Of a stretch of 16,828 nucleotides of DNA, positions 1-8,102 are shown in pieces (the first letter of the stretch is position 1; every line of letters starts with the position of its first letter). The stretch is from Firmicutes bacterium UBA1535 (GTDB lineage: Bacteria > Bacillota > Clostridia > Tissierellales > Sedimentibacteraceae): positions 1-16,828 of the forward strand of contig DCPV01000065.1 of NCBI GenBank assembly GCA_002323775.1, written 5' to 3'. The translations under genes were made by a program, and so were the position numbers. The notes beneath the pieces are model-generated. The model saw nothing but the letters and a program-made list of their open reading frames with translations, did no database searches and was not told the DNA's origin.

Positions 1-177
1 AACGGTAGTTTTGCTTATATTCAATAAGGAAGTAGCCTCTCTGATTGAAGGCAATTTATAAGAGGCTTTAAATTTATTGCTTATTATTTCACCCTTAATA
101 TAATCATAAAGCTGTATATATAAAGGCTTATTGTTATTCTTATCCATAGATATTGAAAAATGTATTTTATTATTCAT
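1..177 (-). CDS. MocR/GntR-family transcriptional regulator, N-terminal part (cut by window edge)
   Basis: The reverse strand reads ATG at 177-175 and stays open for 59 codons to the window edge. GGAAAG lies about 4 bases upstream and serves as the ribosome binding site. The protein contains PLYIQLYDYIKGEI followed by KLPSIREATSLLNISKTTV. This is the typical GntR winged-helix start: a 'PLY.QLY.YI' helix, then the 'LPS.REA...L..S..TV' recognition helix. MocR proteins join this head to an aminotransferase-like PLP domain, which would lie outside the window. The MocR reading over a plain GntR repressor rests on the PLYxQ opening and on divergence from a YczE gene, a pairing known in Firmicutes. 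Its likely role is sensing a PLP or amino-metabolism signal and regulating its divergent neighbour. The GntR head is seen; the MocR subtype is inferred. Confidence 0.8.
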   Translation of the reverse strand, partial: MNNKIHFSISMDKNNNKPLYIQLYDYIKGEIISNKFKASYKLPSIREATSLLNISKTTV

Positions 178-263
178 GCTTACTTTCCTTTTTTATAATA
201 AATTAAACTTTTGCTATAATTATAAATAGTATTGTTTCACAAGCCATCGGAAGATATCCAAAC

Positions 264-277
264 TCAAGAAATCTTGA
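264..277. promoter_or_regulatory. 14-bp inverted repeat, candidate operator of the divergent MocR-yczE region
   Basis: TCAAGA-AA-TCTTGA forms 6-bp arms around a 2-bp spacer. It sits just downstream of the predicted start point of the leftward regulator promoter, where a bound autoregulator would block transcription. A direct repeat of AGATAT (252-257 and 283-288, 31 bp or about three helical turns apart) flanks it. MocR proteins often use paired direct repeats, so either element could be the site. Function is inferred. Confidence 0.4.
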
Positions 278-286
278 ATTATAGAT

Positions 287-316
287 ATTATATCACAATT
301 TCGTTATTTCTTTAAA
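287..316 (-). promoter_or_regulatory. Predicted SigA promoter of the MocR-type regulator (extended -10)
   Basis: On the reverse strand TATAAT occupies 292-287 and is preceded by TGA, giving an extended -10 (TGnTATAAT). TTTAAA at 316-311 is a weak -35 at 18-bp spacing. The leader to the ATG at 177 would be about 100 nt. Confidence 0.55.
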
Positions 317-323
317 CATTTTA

Positions 324-351
324 TTGACATTAACAATTAAAATGTTACAAT
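324..351 (+). promoter_or_regulatory. Predicted SigA promoter of the yczE-like gene
   Basis: A perfect TTGACA at 324-329 is followed after 16 bp by TACAAT at 346-351. The TTG of this -35 is also the first possible start codon of the open frame downstream. That makes TTG an implausible start and points to the ATG at 399, which would carry a leader of about 40 nt. Confidence 0.65.
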
Positions 352-398
352 TATTTCAGAATTACAAAAATTTACGGTTTAGAAAGGACAACGACAAG

Positions 399-1064
399 AT
401 GCTAAATTTAAAAAATGACAGCAAGATTATTCGTTACATAAAATTAATGATAGGACTATTTACTTGTTCAGTCGGACAGAATTTATTTTTATACTGTGAC
501 CTTGGCATGAATCCTTGGAATGTTTTTCATCAAGGATTATCCTTGCATTTACCAATGACTTTAGGACAGGCTTCACAGATAGTTGGGCTGATAATTATTT
601 TATTTTGTATGTTTTTTAAGATATTCCCTGGAGTAGCTACAATATTAAATATGTATTTTGTAGGATTTTTTACGGATATCTTAATAAAGTCAAATGTTAT
701 GTCAACTCCGGGTACTCTTGTTGGGAAGCTAATAATGTGTATTAGCGGGGTTGTAGTACTATCTACAGGTATGTTCTTATATATGTCACAGGAGCTGGGT
801 GCAGGTCCTCGAGATGGACTTATGCTCGCACTAACACAAAGAACAAGATTTAAGGTTGGCTTTATAAGAAATATAATGGAAATAACAGTTCTCATTATCG
901 GTATTATAATGGGAGGCAAATTCGGCGTTGCGACTATAATATCAAGTCTATTGGCAGGTCCTGTGCTACAGACAGTGTTTAAAATATTTAAAAGAAATCC
1001 AAAGGAATTAAAGCAGGAAAATTTAATGGATATTTACAGAAGAATAAAGCTAAGCTCAAACTAA
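399..1064 (+). CDS. yczE: YczE/YyaS-family integral membrane protein
   Basis: This is a 221-residue membrane protein when started at ATG 399, which has AGAAAGGA ten bases upstream. An earlier in-frame TTG at 324 lies inside the -35 box and is rejected. About five hydrophobic segments can be seen, near residues 14-32, 58-72, 79-96, 108-129 and 158-195. Family hallmarks are the 'LGMNPWNVFHQGLS' region (35-48), 'TLGQASQIVGL' (54-64), 'LGAGPRDGLMLAL' (133-145) and 'VGFIRNIMEI' (153-162). These match the YczE group (COG2364), whose biochemical role is not firmly known; members are often next to and controlled by a MocR-type regulator, as here. The tail is short and basic. Family assignment is confident; transported substrate, if any, is unknown. 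Confidence 0.85.
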   Translation: MLNLKNDSKIIRYIKLMIGLFTCSVGQNLFLYCDLGMNPWNVFHQGLSLHLPMTLGQASQIVGLIIILFCMFFKIFPGVATILNMYFVGFFTDILIKSNVMSTPGTLVGKLIMCISGVVVLSTGMFLYMSQELGAGPRDGLMLALTQRTRFKVGFIRNIMEITVLIIGIIMGGKFGVATIISSLLAGPVLQTVFKIFKRNPKELKQENLMDIYRRIKLSSN

Positions 1065-1173
1065 ATTATTATTTACATATTATACACAAAGCTTTCATAT
1101 AATTTATTATGCTATAGTCTGTGCTATCAAAGTCTTATAGCGAGACTAGCTTATAGTATGTGGGGGTGTAAGT

Positions 1174-1446
1174 ATGGAAGAAAAAGTTATTCAAACCTTA
1201 ACTCTTGAAAATCGAGAAAGATTAGGAATAACAGGTGTTGAAAAGGTTGAGAATTTCAATGATGAAAATGTTGTGTTAGCAACTAATAAAGGTAAGCTAA
1301 ATATAAAAGGGAAAAATATATCAATAAGCAAATTAAATGTTGAAGAAGGCAAAATTTTTGTCAATGGTAAAATAGATTCTTTATTATACTCTGAAAATAG
1401 TTCAGAAAAAGAAAAAGTAGGATTTATAAAGAAAATTTTCAGATGA
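1174..1446 (+). CDS. yabP: Sporulation protein YabP
   Basis: A 90-residue soluble protein starting at ATG 1174 with GGGGGTG six bases upstream. The sequence 'LENRERLGITGVEKVENFNDENVVLATNKG' followed by 'LNIKGKNISISKLNVEEG' and 'VNGKIDSLLY' matches the YabP/YqfC family: an opening repeat of the 'L.ltGVe.V..f' type, then short beta strands. YabP is known in Bacillus as a mother-cell protein needed for normal spore morphogenesis. It is the first gene of the conserved yabP-yabQ-divIC-spoIIE block, and yabQ starts 16 bases after its stop. Length fits the family. The upstream 109 bases hold no confident promoter, although a mother-cell (SigE-type) promoter would be expected from the Bacillus homologue. 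The hslR/yabO gene that commonly precedes yabP is not present. Confidence 0.9.
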   Translation: MEEKVIQTLTLENRERLGITGVEKVENFNDENVVLATNKGKLNIKGKNISISKLNVEEGKIFVNGKIDSLLYSENSSEKEKVGFIKKIFR

Positions 1447-1462
1447 TGAAAGGATGATGGGG

Positions 1463-2050
1463 ATGAATTCTGCGCCTTATTCACAAGAAATTGTATTTTT
1501 AGCAGCATTAATTGGAGGATTTTTCCTTGGAATATTGTGGGATTTCTATAGATTATTAAGACATTATATACCATTAAGCAAGCTAGGTACTGCTCTAGGA
1601 GATATAGTATATTGGATAATTAGTTTAATTTTAGGACTTAATATCATAATTAAAATTAGCTGGGGAAATATTAGACTATTTATTTTAATTGCTTTTTTAC
1701 TTGGAGCTTTGCTATATTTTTATATTTTTAGCGGAATTATTTTGGGATTATGTATAAGCTTAATAGATTTTGTTATACAAGCAATAAAAAAAGCATATAA
1801 TATAATAATTTTTCCTATAAAATTTTTAATAAAAAGCTTGAAAAATTTATTGATTCCGTATAAAATAAAAGTAGACTCTAAAATTAAAAATAGTAAAAGG
1901 AAAATAAAATTCTACATAAATAAGCGAAAGCATGAAGCAGAGCTTAAAAAGAAACAAAAATTAAAGAGGAAAAAGCTCAAAAAATTTATGAGGGAGCAGC
2001 GAAAAAATGAGCAAAAATTCAAGAAGAATCATAATGCCAATAAAAAATGA
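1463..2050 (+). CDS. yabQ: Sporulation membrane protein YabQ
   Basis: Three ATG codons lie close together at 1454, 1457 and 1463. Only 1463 has a usable spacing (8 bases) from the AAAGGAT ribosome binding site, giving 195 residues. The N-terminal half contains about four hydrophobic segments (roughly 9-27, 46-64, 70-88 and 89-108). The signature 'FFLGILWDFYRLLRHY' (20-35) and 'LGDIVYWIISLILGL' (45-59) is typical of YabQ. From about residue 120 the protein turns into a very lysine-rich tail, probably a cytoplasmic basic helix. YabQ is a sporulation protein required for cortex formation in Bacillus. The 3' end overlaps the start of divIC by 44 bases, so translation of the two is probably linked. 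Confidence 0.88.
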   Translation: MNSAPYSQEIVFLAALIGGFFLGILWDFYRLLRHYIPLSKLGTALGDIVYWIISLILGLNIIIKISWGNIRLFILIAFLLGALLYFYIFSGIILGLCISLIDFVIQAIKKAYNIIIFPIKFLIKSLKNLLIPYKIKVDSKIKNSKRKIKFYINKRKHEAELKKKQKLKRKKLKKFMREQRKNEQKFKKNHNANKK

Positions 2051-2459
2051 AAACAACTACTCTGTAGAGACTAAAGAGCCAAAGCGTAAAAAGAAAAAAA
2101 AGTTGAGCATATTAAGTTTGGTTTTTGTTGTATTTTTGTTGTATTTCTTTACGACCACTGCTTCACAAAAGAAGATGATGGGTGATTTAAACGAGCAGAT
2201 AATGCAAAGAGAAACGGAGAGAGACATTACAAAAAAGAAATCTGACAGCTTAGCAAAGGAAGTAGAAAGCATAGATGATAAGGATGTATTGCTCAAAGTA
2301 GTAGAAAGAATAGCTCGTAATGAATACAAGATGGTTAAACCTAATGAGACTATTTATATAGATAAAAACAAGACACAAAACAAGTTCATAATGGGAATAG
2401 GGTCTAATGATGATAAAATAAACTTCAATGATAAAGATGAAGACAAAAATGAGGATTAA
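2007..2459 (+). CDS. divIC: Septum formation initiator DivIC (FtsB/DivIC family)
   Basis: This 150-residue bitopic protein starts at ATG 2007, inside the yabQ end, with AGGGAG ten bases upstream; ATG 2034 is a weaker alternative that would shorten the overlap. A lysine-rich cytoplasmic segment (22-33) precedes one membrane helix (about 33-51). A coiled coil follows (about 54-90). The family motif 'VVERIARNEYKMVKPNETIY' (98-117) follows; DivIC/FtsB proteins share this 'E..AR....kpgE.vy' pattern. It is expected to form the DivIC-FtsL-DivIB (FtsQLB-type) complex at the division septum, outside the membrane. An acidic tail (134-150) extends it beyond the usual 100-125 residues. The S1-domain gene yabR, which lies between divIC and spoIIE in Bacillus, is absent. 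Confidence 0.9.
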   Translation: MSKNSRRIIMPIKNENNYSVETKEPKRKKKKKLSILSLVFVVFLLYFFTTTASQKKMMGDLNEQIMQRETERDITKKKSDSLAKEVESIDDKDVLLKVVERIARNEYKMVKPNETIYIDKNKTQNKFIMGIGSNDDKINFNDKDEDKNED

Positions 2460-2488
2460 TATAAAAAATTATAACAAAACATTAATAT

Positions 2489-2515
2489 AAATATTAAGCC
2501 AAAGCGTTAATATTT
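2489..2515. repeat. AT-rich hairpin between divIC and spoIIE
   Basis: AAATATTAA (2489-2497) pairs perfectly with TTAATATTT (2507-2515) around a 9-base loop. It lies 30 bases after the divIC stop and could weakly terminate or protect that transcript. No T-run follows, so it is not called a terminator. Confidence 0.35.
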
Positions 2516-2521
2516 GCAAAT

Positions 2522-2595
2522 TTCGACACTCAAAAAAAATATTTTTTATTAAAAATAAAATTTTGACAGTATTTTACATTTGTAAACAGTATTAT
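2522..2595 (+). promoter_or_regulatory. Predicted Spo0A-activated SigA promoter of spoIIE
   Basis: TTCGACA at 2522-2528 is a perfect 0A box (complement TGTCGAA). TTTGACA at 2562-2568 is a one-mismatch box overlapping a perfect TTGACA -35 at 2563-2568. The -10, TATTAT, is at 2590-2595, leaving a 21-bp spacer. In B. subtilis the spoIIE and spoIIG promoters likewise combine good -35 and -10 elements at an over-long 21-22 bp spacing with 0A boxes in this orientation and need Spo0A~P. The two boxes here are 40 bp (about four turns) apart, near -80 and -40. Confidence 0.75.
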
Positions 2596-2617
2596 CTAAC
2601 TTATATATAAAATTAAT

Positions 2618-2636
2618 ATATTGACATAGTCAATAT
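2618..2636. repeat. Perfect 8-bp inverted repeat just before the spoIIE ribosome binding site
   Basis: ATATTGAC-ATA-GTCAATAT spans 2618-2636 and ends three bases before GGAGG (2640-2644). It lies downstream of the predicted start point, so it could be an operator or a 5'-leader hairpin that affects ribosome access. Function is unknown. Confidence 0.4.
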
Positions 2637-2651
2637 TATGGAGGCGTATAT

Positions 2652-4157
2652 ATGTTAGAAAATACTAAAGATATGAAAACTACTAAAACATCAAGAAAGC
2701 AATATAGGACAAGCGTAAATTTAAAAAGGCTTATAAAAGAATTGATGAATACAGACATCAAGGAGCTTATCATTTGCTTTATGGGCATATTTATTTCTCG
2801 CAGCAGCATAATTGGAGAGCTATTTCCTTGCTCCATAGCGTTTTTATGCTCATATTATCATACAAGCCTATATTATCGTACAAATCAATTTTCCCGCATA
2901 AAGAAACCATCCCTTTTAATTTTATTTTTGACTATATTTTCAATAGCAACTGTCAAATTTGAGATAAAATATATGTTGATTTGTATATTTATACATATTT
3001 ATTACACGAGTTTAAGAAAAAAGAAAAGAACTGTATTATTGTTTGACATTTTTGCTTTTGCAATGATTTTATTTACTATAAACATTATCACAATGACGAG
3101 TGAAGGCTTTGTTTGGAGCTTTTTATTAATCAATATTTTTGAAGTATTATTTATAATAAGCTCAACTTTTTTAATAAAAGAGCTTATAGTTGCAATAAGA
3201 AGGAAAAGATTTAACGCTGAATCAATCGCTTGTCTTCTTGCAGTAATTTTTATTGCCGTGCTTGGATTTAAAGAAGTACAAGCTATGGGCTTTAATGTAC
3301 TGCTGTATATTGTGTTTTTCTTAATGGTACTCATATTATCAATAGGTGTCGCAAAAGAAGTTTATATTATGACTAAACGAAATCTTGCATCCAAACGAAA
3401 ATCTAAATCCGACAATACTTATACGATAGAGCTGAAAGAATGCTCCGAAGATGCAAATAATGATACTGTTGCAAGCATGGCTAATCCTGATACTAAACCA
3501 AGTCAAGCGGTGAGTCAAAAAATTTCAGCGAGGGCATACTATTCAAGACTTGCAAAGGAAAACAGTGAAATTTCAGGGGATAATTATTACTATAGAGCTT
3601 CTGATAATAAGTTTTTTGCAATCCTATGCGACGGTATGGGAACGGGACAAAGAGCGTTTAATGAAAGCAAGAATGCAATAGACCTTATAATTAAGCTTCT
3701 TGATGCAAATTTTAATGAAGAACAAATAGTTAATACATTAAATTCACTACTTTTATTGAATCTAAAGGACGATAGATATGTAGCCTTGGACTTTAGTGTC
3801 ATAGATTTTGACACTCATGAGCTTAGATTTTATAAAGCAGGAGCTGCCCAATCTTATTTAGTAAGCGATGATGAAATTAAAAGACTTCAGGCAAGCAGTC
3901 TTCCTGTTGGGATACTTGAATCCTTTGACTGCTATCACAATAGAGTGGACATCAAGGAAGATGATTTAATTATAATGATTACAGATGGGATAGCAGACTC
4001 TATTGCTGAAGATGCTCAAAAATCACTCGACAAATATCTTGAAATAATTAAAAATAAAGACCCTCAAAGCGTTGCAGATGCTATTTTGAATTATGCTCTG
4101 AGAGGCTGTGACAAGGCTATAGATGATATGACTGTCTTAGTTATAAAAATAGTATAG
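2652..4157 (+). CDS. spoIIE: Stage II sporulation protein E, short form (membrane-anchored PP2C phosphatase)
   Basis: SpoIIE dephosphorylates SpoIIAA and so releases SigF in the forespore. This copy has 501 residues; the B. subtilis protein has about 827. GGAGG lies seven bases before ATG 2652. Hydrophobic segments between residues 36 and 236 suggest six or seven membrane helices, against ten in Bacillus. A polar linker of about 50 residues (241-290) leads straight into a PP2C domain (292-501). The metal-binding acidic residues are all visible: SGDN (D310), CDGMGTG (D327), TDGIAD (D445) and DDMTV (D491/D492). 'SSLPVGIL' (415-422) is also typical of the SpoIIE catalytic domain. The central region used for FtsZ binding and oligomerisation in Bacillus is missing, though the frame is intact. 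It precedes tilS as in other Firmicutes. Confidence 0.9.
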   Translation: MLENTKDMKTTKTSRKQYRTSVNLKRLIKELMNTDIKELIICFMGIFISRSSIIGELFPCSIAFLCSYYHTSLYYRTNQFSRIKKPSLLILFLTIFSIATVKFEIKYMLICIFIHIYYTSLRKKKRTVLLFDIFAFAMILFTINIITMTSEGFVWSFLLINIFEVLFIISSTFLIKELIVAIRRKRFNAESIACLLAVIFIAVLGFKEVQAMGFNVLLYIVFFLMVLILSIGVAKEVYIMTKRNLASKRKSKSDNTYTIELKECSEDANNDTVASMANPDTKPSQAVSQKISARAYYSRLAKENSEISGDNYYYRASDNKFFAILCDGMGTGQRAFNESKNAIDLIIKLLDANFNEEQIVNTLNSLLLLNLKDDRYVALDFSVIDFDTHELRFYKAGAAQSYLVSDDEIKRLQASSLPVGILESFDCYHNRVDIKEDDLIIMITDGIADSIAEDAQKSLDKYLEIIKNKDPQSVADAILNYALRGCDKAIDDMTVLVIKIV

Positions 4158-4203
4158 CTAAAAAATTTTATTATAGCATATGGAAAATTAAGGTATTTAC
4201 ATT

Positions 4204-5604
4204 ATGATATCAAAAATTAAAGAAATTATTACTAAAGAAAATTTAATAAAAGAAAATGATAATATTATAATTGCACTATCAGGCGGACCTGATTCTGTAT
4301 TTTTATTTCATGTTTTGAGAATATTAAAGGATAGTTTAAGTTTTACACTATATGCTAGTCATATAAATCATATGTATAGAGGTATAGATGCTGACAATGA
4401 TGAAAAATTCGTTGTAGACCTATGCAATCAATATGGAATTAAGCTGTTTATAAAAAGAAAAAACGCATCAGAGTATGCTCGTGAATTGAAATTGACAGAA
4501 GAAGAAGCAGGGAGAAAGCTTAGATATGATTTTTTTAATGAGAATTTAAAAGAAATTGGTCATGGTAAAATTGCACTTGCTCATAATTTAAACGATCAAA
4601 GCGAAACAGTTCTGCAAAGAATTATAAGAGGAACTGGCATAGATGGCTTAGCGGCTATGTCTTATCAAAATCAAAATATAATAAGACCTATATTAAATAT
4701 TGAAAAAAAAGATATTTTAAATTATTTAAAGCAAAACGGCTATGATTATTGTAAGGATTACACAAATGAGCTTCCTATATATGGACGAAATAAAATTCGT
4801 TTAAATTTAATACCATATCTTGAGGAAAATTACAATCCAAACATACAGGACATTCTATTTAGAATGTCTCAAATTATGCAAAAAGATAGTCTTATAATTG
4901 AAAAGCATATCAATAGTTTATATGATAAGGTTATAAAAGAAAAATCAGAGGATAAGCTAGTTTTTGATGCTGTCTTATTAAGCACCTTAGATTCTAATGA
5001 AATAGGAAGAATTATAAGAAAAGCTGTTAAGGAAATAAAGGGAAGCACAAAAAACCTCGAAAACAAACATATTGACTATGCTAATGTCTTTATAAAAAAT
5101 AATAAAACAGGCAAAAGCATAGATTTAACAGACGATATAAAAATTAGTATTAGCTATAATAATATAATTTTGACAAAATATGTTGAAAAAAATTACGATT
5201 TTGAATATAATATAAATGTTGAGGATTTTACAAATATTTCTGAAACAGGAATTAAAATATTTATAAAAGAAATTGGGAAAAGTATTGTTTTAGGCATATT
5301 TAATATAGAAAATACACATAATCTTAAATCATATGAATTTTATGTTGATTATGATAAAATAAAGGGTATAATTAAAATAAGAAACAGGAAAAAATCAGAT
5401 TTTATGATTCCTCTTGGAATGAGTGGCAGGAAAAAGCTAAAAGATATATTTATTGACAGCAAAATTCCATTGGAGGATAGAGATAAGCAAATTGTTTTAG
5501 CGGATGATGAAAAAATAATTTGGTTAGAAAATTATAGAATTAGTAATGAATGTAAAACTGATTATAATACAAAAAAAATATTGACAATGCGTGTGGAGGA
5601 TTAG
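4204..5604 (+). CDS. tilS: tRNA(Ile)-lysidine synthetase TilS
   Basis: TilS attaches lysine to C34 of the tRNA-Ile with anticodon CAU, using ATP, so that it reads AUA instead of AUG. The 466-residue protein carries the PP-loop SGGPDS at residues 26-31, then 'HINHMYRG', '[12 protein letters not shown]', '[24 protein letters not shown]' in pieces typical of the N-type ATPase domain, and '[14 protein letters not shown]'. The C-terminal domain ends with '[15 protein letters not shown]' and '[10 protein letters not shown]', the usual TilS C-terminal signature. The start ATG 4204 has TAAGG ten bases upstream, a modest site. It sits 46 bases after spoIIE and one base before hpt, so it is cotranscribed with hpt. 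AUA is a frequent isoleucine codon in this AT-rich DNA, which fits the need for the enzyme. Confidence 0.95.
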   Translation: MISKIKEIITKENLIKENDNIIIALSGGPDSVFLFHVLRILKDSLSFTLYASHINHMYRGIDADNDEKFVVDLCNQYGIKLFIKRKNASEYARELKLTEEEAGRKLRYDFFNENLKEIGHGKIALAHNLNDQSETVLQRIIRGTGIDGLAAMSYQNQNIIRPILNIEKKDILNYLKQNGYDYCKDYTNELPIYGRNKIRLNLIPYLEENYNPNIQDILFRMSQIMQKDSLIIEKHINSLYDKVIKEKSEDKLVFDAVLLSTLDSNEIGRIIRKAVKEIKGSTKNLENKHIDYANVFIKNNKTGKSIDLTDDIKISISYNNIILTKYVEKNYDFEYNINVEDFTNISETGIKIFIKEIGKSIVLGIFNIENTHNLKSYEFYVDYDKIKGIIKIRNRKKSDFMIPLGMSGRKKLKDIFIDSKIPLEDRDKQIVLADDEKIIWLENYRISNECKTDYNTKKILTMRVED

Positions 5605-5605
5605 G

Positions 5606-6145
5606 ATGAAAGATTGTATTAAGAGTATACTTATTGATGAGGAAGCATTACAATTAAAGATAAAAGAATTAGGAGAACAGATAACTAAGGATTATCAAGG
5701 AAAAGACCTTTTTGTTATATGTATCCTAAAGGGTGCTGTAATGTTTGTCAGCGATTTGATAAAAAGAATTGATTTGCCTTTAGAAATTGATTTTATGGCA
5801 ATTTCAAGCTATGGAAATTCTACAAAGTCTTCGGGTATAGTTAGAATTATAAAAGATTTGAATGAAGAAATAAAAGGAAAGCATATTTTGATAGTTGAAG
5901 ATATCATTGATTCAGGATTGACCTTGTCGTACTTGATTGACAATCTAAAATCAAGAGAGCCGGCGTCAGTCGCTATCTGTACCTTGTTAGATAAGCCTGA
6001 CAACAGAAAGACTGATATCGATATAGTCTACACTGGATTTGTTGTGCCGGATGAGTTCGTAGTTGGATATGGACTTGATTATGCAGAAAAGTATAGAAAT
6101 TTACCTTTTATTGCAGTTTTAAAAGAAGAAGTTTATACTAAATAA
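5606..6145 (+). CDS. hpt: Hypoxanthine phosphoribosyltransferase
   Basis: The enzyme makes IMP (and usually GMP) from hypoxanthine or guanine and PRPP in purine salvage. ATG 5606 is chosen because TGGAGGA (5594-5600) lies five bases upstream; the longer open frame from 5591 would put the ribosome binding site inside the gene. That gives 179 residues, the usual size. The PRPP-binding motif [10 protein letters not shown] is at 97-106, preceded by 'ILKGAVMF' (40-47) and the flexible-loop '[11 protein letters not shown]' (67-77). '[17 protein letters not shown]' (151-167) is the base-recognition end. In Firmicutes this gene lies between tilS and ftsH as here, and in Listeria/Bacillus work its product has been linked to ftsH regulation with TilS. 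It is adjacent to both. Confidence 0.95.
   Translation: MKDCIKSILIDEEALQLKIKELGEQITKDYQGKDLFVICILKGAVMFVSDLIKRIDLPLEIDFMAISSYGNSTKSSGIVRIIKDLNEEIKGKHILIVEDIIDSGLTLSYLIDNLKSREPASVAICTLLDKPDNRKTDIDIVYTGFVVPDEFVVGYGLDYAEKYRNLPFIAVLKEEVYTK
6111..6139 (+). promoter_or_regulatory. Possible ftsH-proximal promoter inside the hpt 3' end
   Basis: TTGCAG (6111-6116) and TATACT (6134-6139) are separated by 17 bp. The -10 matches five of six positions, the -35 only three. B. subtilis ftsH is known to have its own promoter, which makes this candidate reasonable but unproven. Confidence 0.3.
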
Positions 6146-6168
6146 TTTAACGGGAGGAAAAGATTACA

Positions 6169-8001
6169 TTGAAAGGTTTTGCAAGAAGTATAGCTATATA
6201 TGCACTGTTGTTTGCATTTATAATATTAGTTGTTAATATGTTAATGAAGCCAAGCGCTAAGATGCAGACATTGACATATTCGGAGCTTGTTACACAGCTC
6301 GATAAGAATAATGTAAAAACAATAAAATTTGTTGAAAATAATGTTACTGGAACATTAAAGGACGACACAAAATTTAAGGCGTATATACCTACAGTAATAT
6401 TTTTAACATCAGATTTTTATAATAAATATATTTCAGAGAAGGTTGAAAATGGTACAATAAAATCAGTAGAGGGAGAACCGGTTCCGGAAACATCTATATT
6501 TGTTCAATTGATACCTACTATTGGATTATTAGTGATAATGGGAGTGTTTTGGTTCATATTTATGAATCAAATGCAAAATGGCGGTTCTGGAAAGGCGATG
6601 TCCTTCGGAAAAAGCCGTGCTAAGCTAAACAGAGAAGATGACCCGGAAAAGGTCGTAAAATTTACAGATGTTGCAGGTTTAGATGAAGAAAAAGAAGAAT
6701 TGGTAGAGATAGTTGAATTCTTAAGAAATCCATCTAAATATACAAAGCTCGGAGCAAGAATTCCAAAGGGAGTTTTGATGGTTGGACCTCCGGGTACAGG
6801 TAAAACATATTTATCAAAGGCTGTTGCCGGAGAAGCAGGAGTTCCATTCTTTAGCATAAGCGGATCTGACTTCGTTGAGATGTTTGTAGGAGTTGGAGCA
6901 TCAAGAGTTAGAGACTTGTTCGACCAAGCTAAAAGAAATTCTCCATGTATAGTGTTTATTGATGAAATAGATGCTGTAGGAAGAAGAAGGGGAGCAGGAC
7001 TTGGCGGAGGAAATGACGAGAGAGAACAAACGCTAAACCAATTGTTGGTTGAAATGGATGGATTTGGAGTAAATGAGGGAATTATAATAATTGCCGCTAC
7101 AAACAGACCGGACGTTCTTGACCCGGCACTTCTTAGACCGGGAAGATTTGACAGACAGGTCAGAGTTGGAGTTCCTGATTTAAAGGCGAGAGTAGAAATA
7201 CTGAAAGTTCACTCAAGAAAGAAGCCGTTGGAAGAAGATGTAGATTTAGAGATTATCGCAAGGAGAATTCCGGGATTTACTCCTGCTGATATAGAAAATT
7301 TAATGAATGAAGCAGCACTTTTGTCTGCTAAAAAGGATTCAAAAACAATACCTATGAATGCTATCGAGGAATCTATAACTAAGGTTATAGCAGGACCTGA
7401 AAAGAGAAGTAAAGTTATAAGCGATAAGGAGAAAAAAATCACTGCTTATCATGAGGCTGGTCATGCGGTAGTTGCAAGACTATCATCAAACTTAGACCCT
7501 GTTCATCTTGTGACTATTATACCAAGAGGCAGAGCAGGCGGATTTACTTGGTATCTTCCGGAAGAAGACAGAAGCTATGCTTCTAAAGGTGAAATGCTTG
7601 AAGGCATAGTCAGACTTTTAGGCGGGAGAGTTGCAGAAAGCTTGATTTTAGATGATATCTCAACAGGAGCATCAAATGATATTCAAAGAGCTACTTCAAT
7701 TGCAAGAGATATGGTAACAGTATACGGTATGAGCGATGAGCTTGGAACAGTAAACTATGCCTCTGGTGAAGACGAAGTGTTTATAGGCAGAGATTTTAAT
7801 AAGGTTAAAAACTACAGTGAGGAAATTGCTGCAAAAATTGACAAAGAAGTTAAAGATATAATCGACAAGTCATATAAAAAAGCAAAATCTATATTAAGCG
7901 AAAATTTAGAGAAATTGCACGCTGTAGCACAATCATTGTTAGAAAAGGAAACTATAACAGGCAAAGAGTTTGAAGAAATTATGCGAGGCAACGAAGCTTA
8001 A
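6169..8001 (+). CDS. ftsH: ATP-dependent zinc metalloprotease FtsH
   Basis: This is a membrane-anchored AAA protease that degrades misfolded and regulatory proteins. It starts with TTG 6169, with GGGAGGA ten bases upstream, and has 610 residues, the normal length. Two membrane helices (about 8-25 and 113-132) flank a small extracytoplasmic domain. The AAA module shows Walker A GPPGTGKT (206-213), Walker B IVFIDEID (261-268) and the second region of homology (312-330, with arginines R325/R328 region). The zinc site is HEAGH (428-432) with a third acidic ligand at D504. The gene follows hpt by 23 bases and ends the cluster at a strong terminator. In Bacillus FtsH is also needed for sporulation and is linked to SpoVM and Spo0E turnover. 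All catalytic residues are intact. Confidence 0.98.
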   Translation: MKGFARSIAIYALLFAFIILVVNMLMKPSAKMQTLTYSELVTQLDKNNVKTIKFVENNVTGTLKDDTKFKAYIPTVIFLTSDFYNKYISEKVENGTIKSVEGEPVPETSIFVQLIPTIGLLVIMGVFWFIFMNQMQNGGSGKAMSFGKSRAKLNREDDPEKVVKFTDVAGLDEEKEELVEIVEFLRNPSKYTKLGARIPKGVLMVGPPGTGKTYLSKAVAGEAGVPFFSISGSDFVEMFVGVGASRVRDLFDQAKRNSPCIVFIDEIDAVGRRRGAGLGGGNDEREQTLNQLLVEMDGFGVNEGIIIIAATNRPDVLDPALLRPGRFDRQVRVGVPDLKARVEILKVHSRKKPLEEDVDLEIIARRIPGFTPADIENLMNEAALLSAKKDSKTIPMNAIEESITKVIAGPEKRSKVISDKEKKITAYHEAGHAVVARLSSNLDPVHLVTIIPRGRAGGFTWYLPEEDRSYASKGEMLEGIVRLLGGRVAESLILDDISTGASNDIQRATSIARDMVTVYGMSDELGTVNYASGEDEVFIGRDFNKVKNYSEEIAAKIDKEVKDIIDKSYKKAKSILSENLEKLHAVAQSLLEKETITGKEFEEIMRGNEA

Positions 8002-8015
8002 GCATATGTAGATTT

Positions 8016-8045
8016 AAAAGACAAGGTTAAATCCTTGTCTTTTTT
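8016..8045 (+). terminator. Rho-independent terminator after ftsH
   Basis: AAAAGACAAGG (8016-8026) pairs with CCTTGTCTTTT (8033-8043) around TTAAAT, an 11-bp stem that runs into a T tract ending at 8045. It separates the ftsH operon from the potassium module. Confidence 0.93.
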
Positions 8046-8060
8046 GAGTTAATCATACAG

Positions 8061-8100
8061 TGTTAAAAAGCTGCTAATACTTAAATACTCAATTTTAACA
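8061..8100 (+). repeat. Inverted repeat in the leader region of the potassium operon
   Basis: TGTTAAAA (8061-8068) and TTTTAACA (8093-8100) are perfect 8-bp arms with a 24-base loop, followed by seven A residues. It may be an operator or part of a folded leader. No function can be assigned. Confidence 0.35.
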
Positions 8101-8102
8101 AA

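Noticed and set aside
530..919. Open reverse frame inside the yczE-like gene
   Set aside because: It lies fully antisense to a recognised membrane protein gene, has no convincing ribosome binding site and no family resemblance.
1111..1150. Imperfect stem before yabP (GCTA-TA-GTCT pairing with AGAC-TAGC)
   Set aside because: It has a bulge and a 22-base loop and no T-run; it is too weak to call a terminator or leader element.
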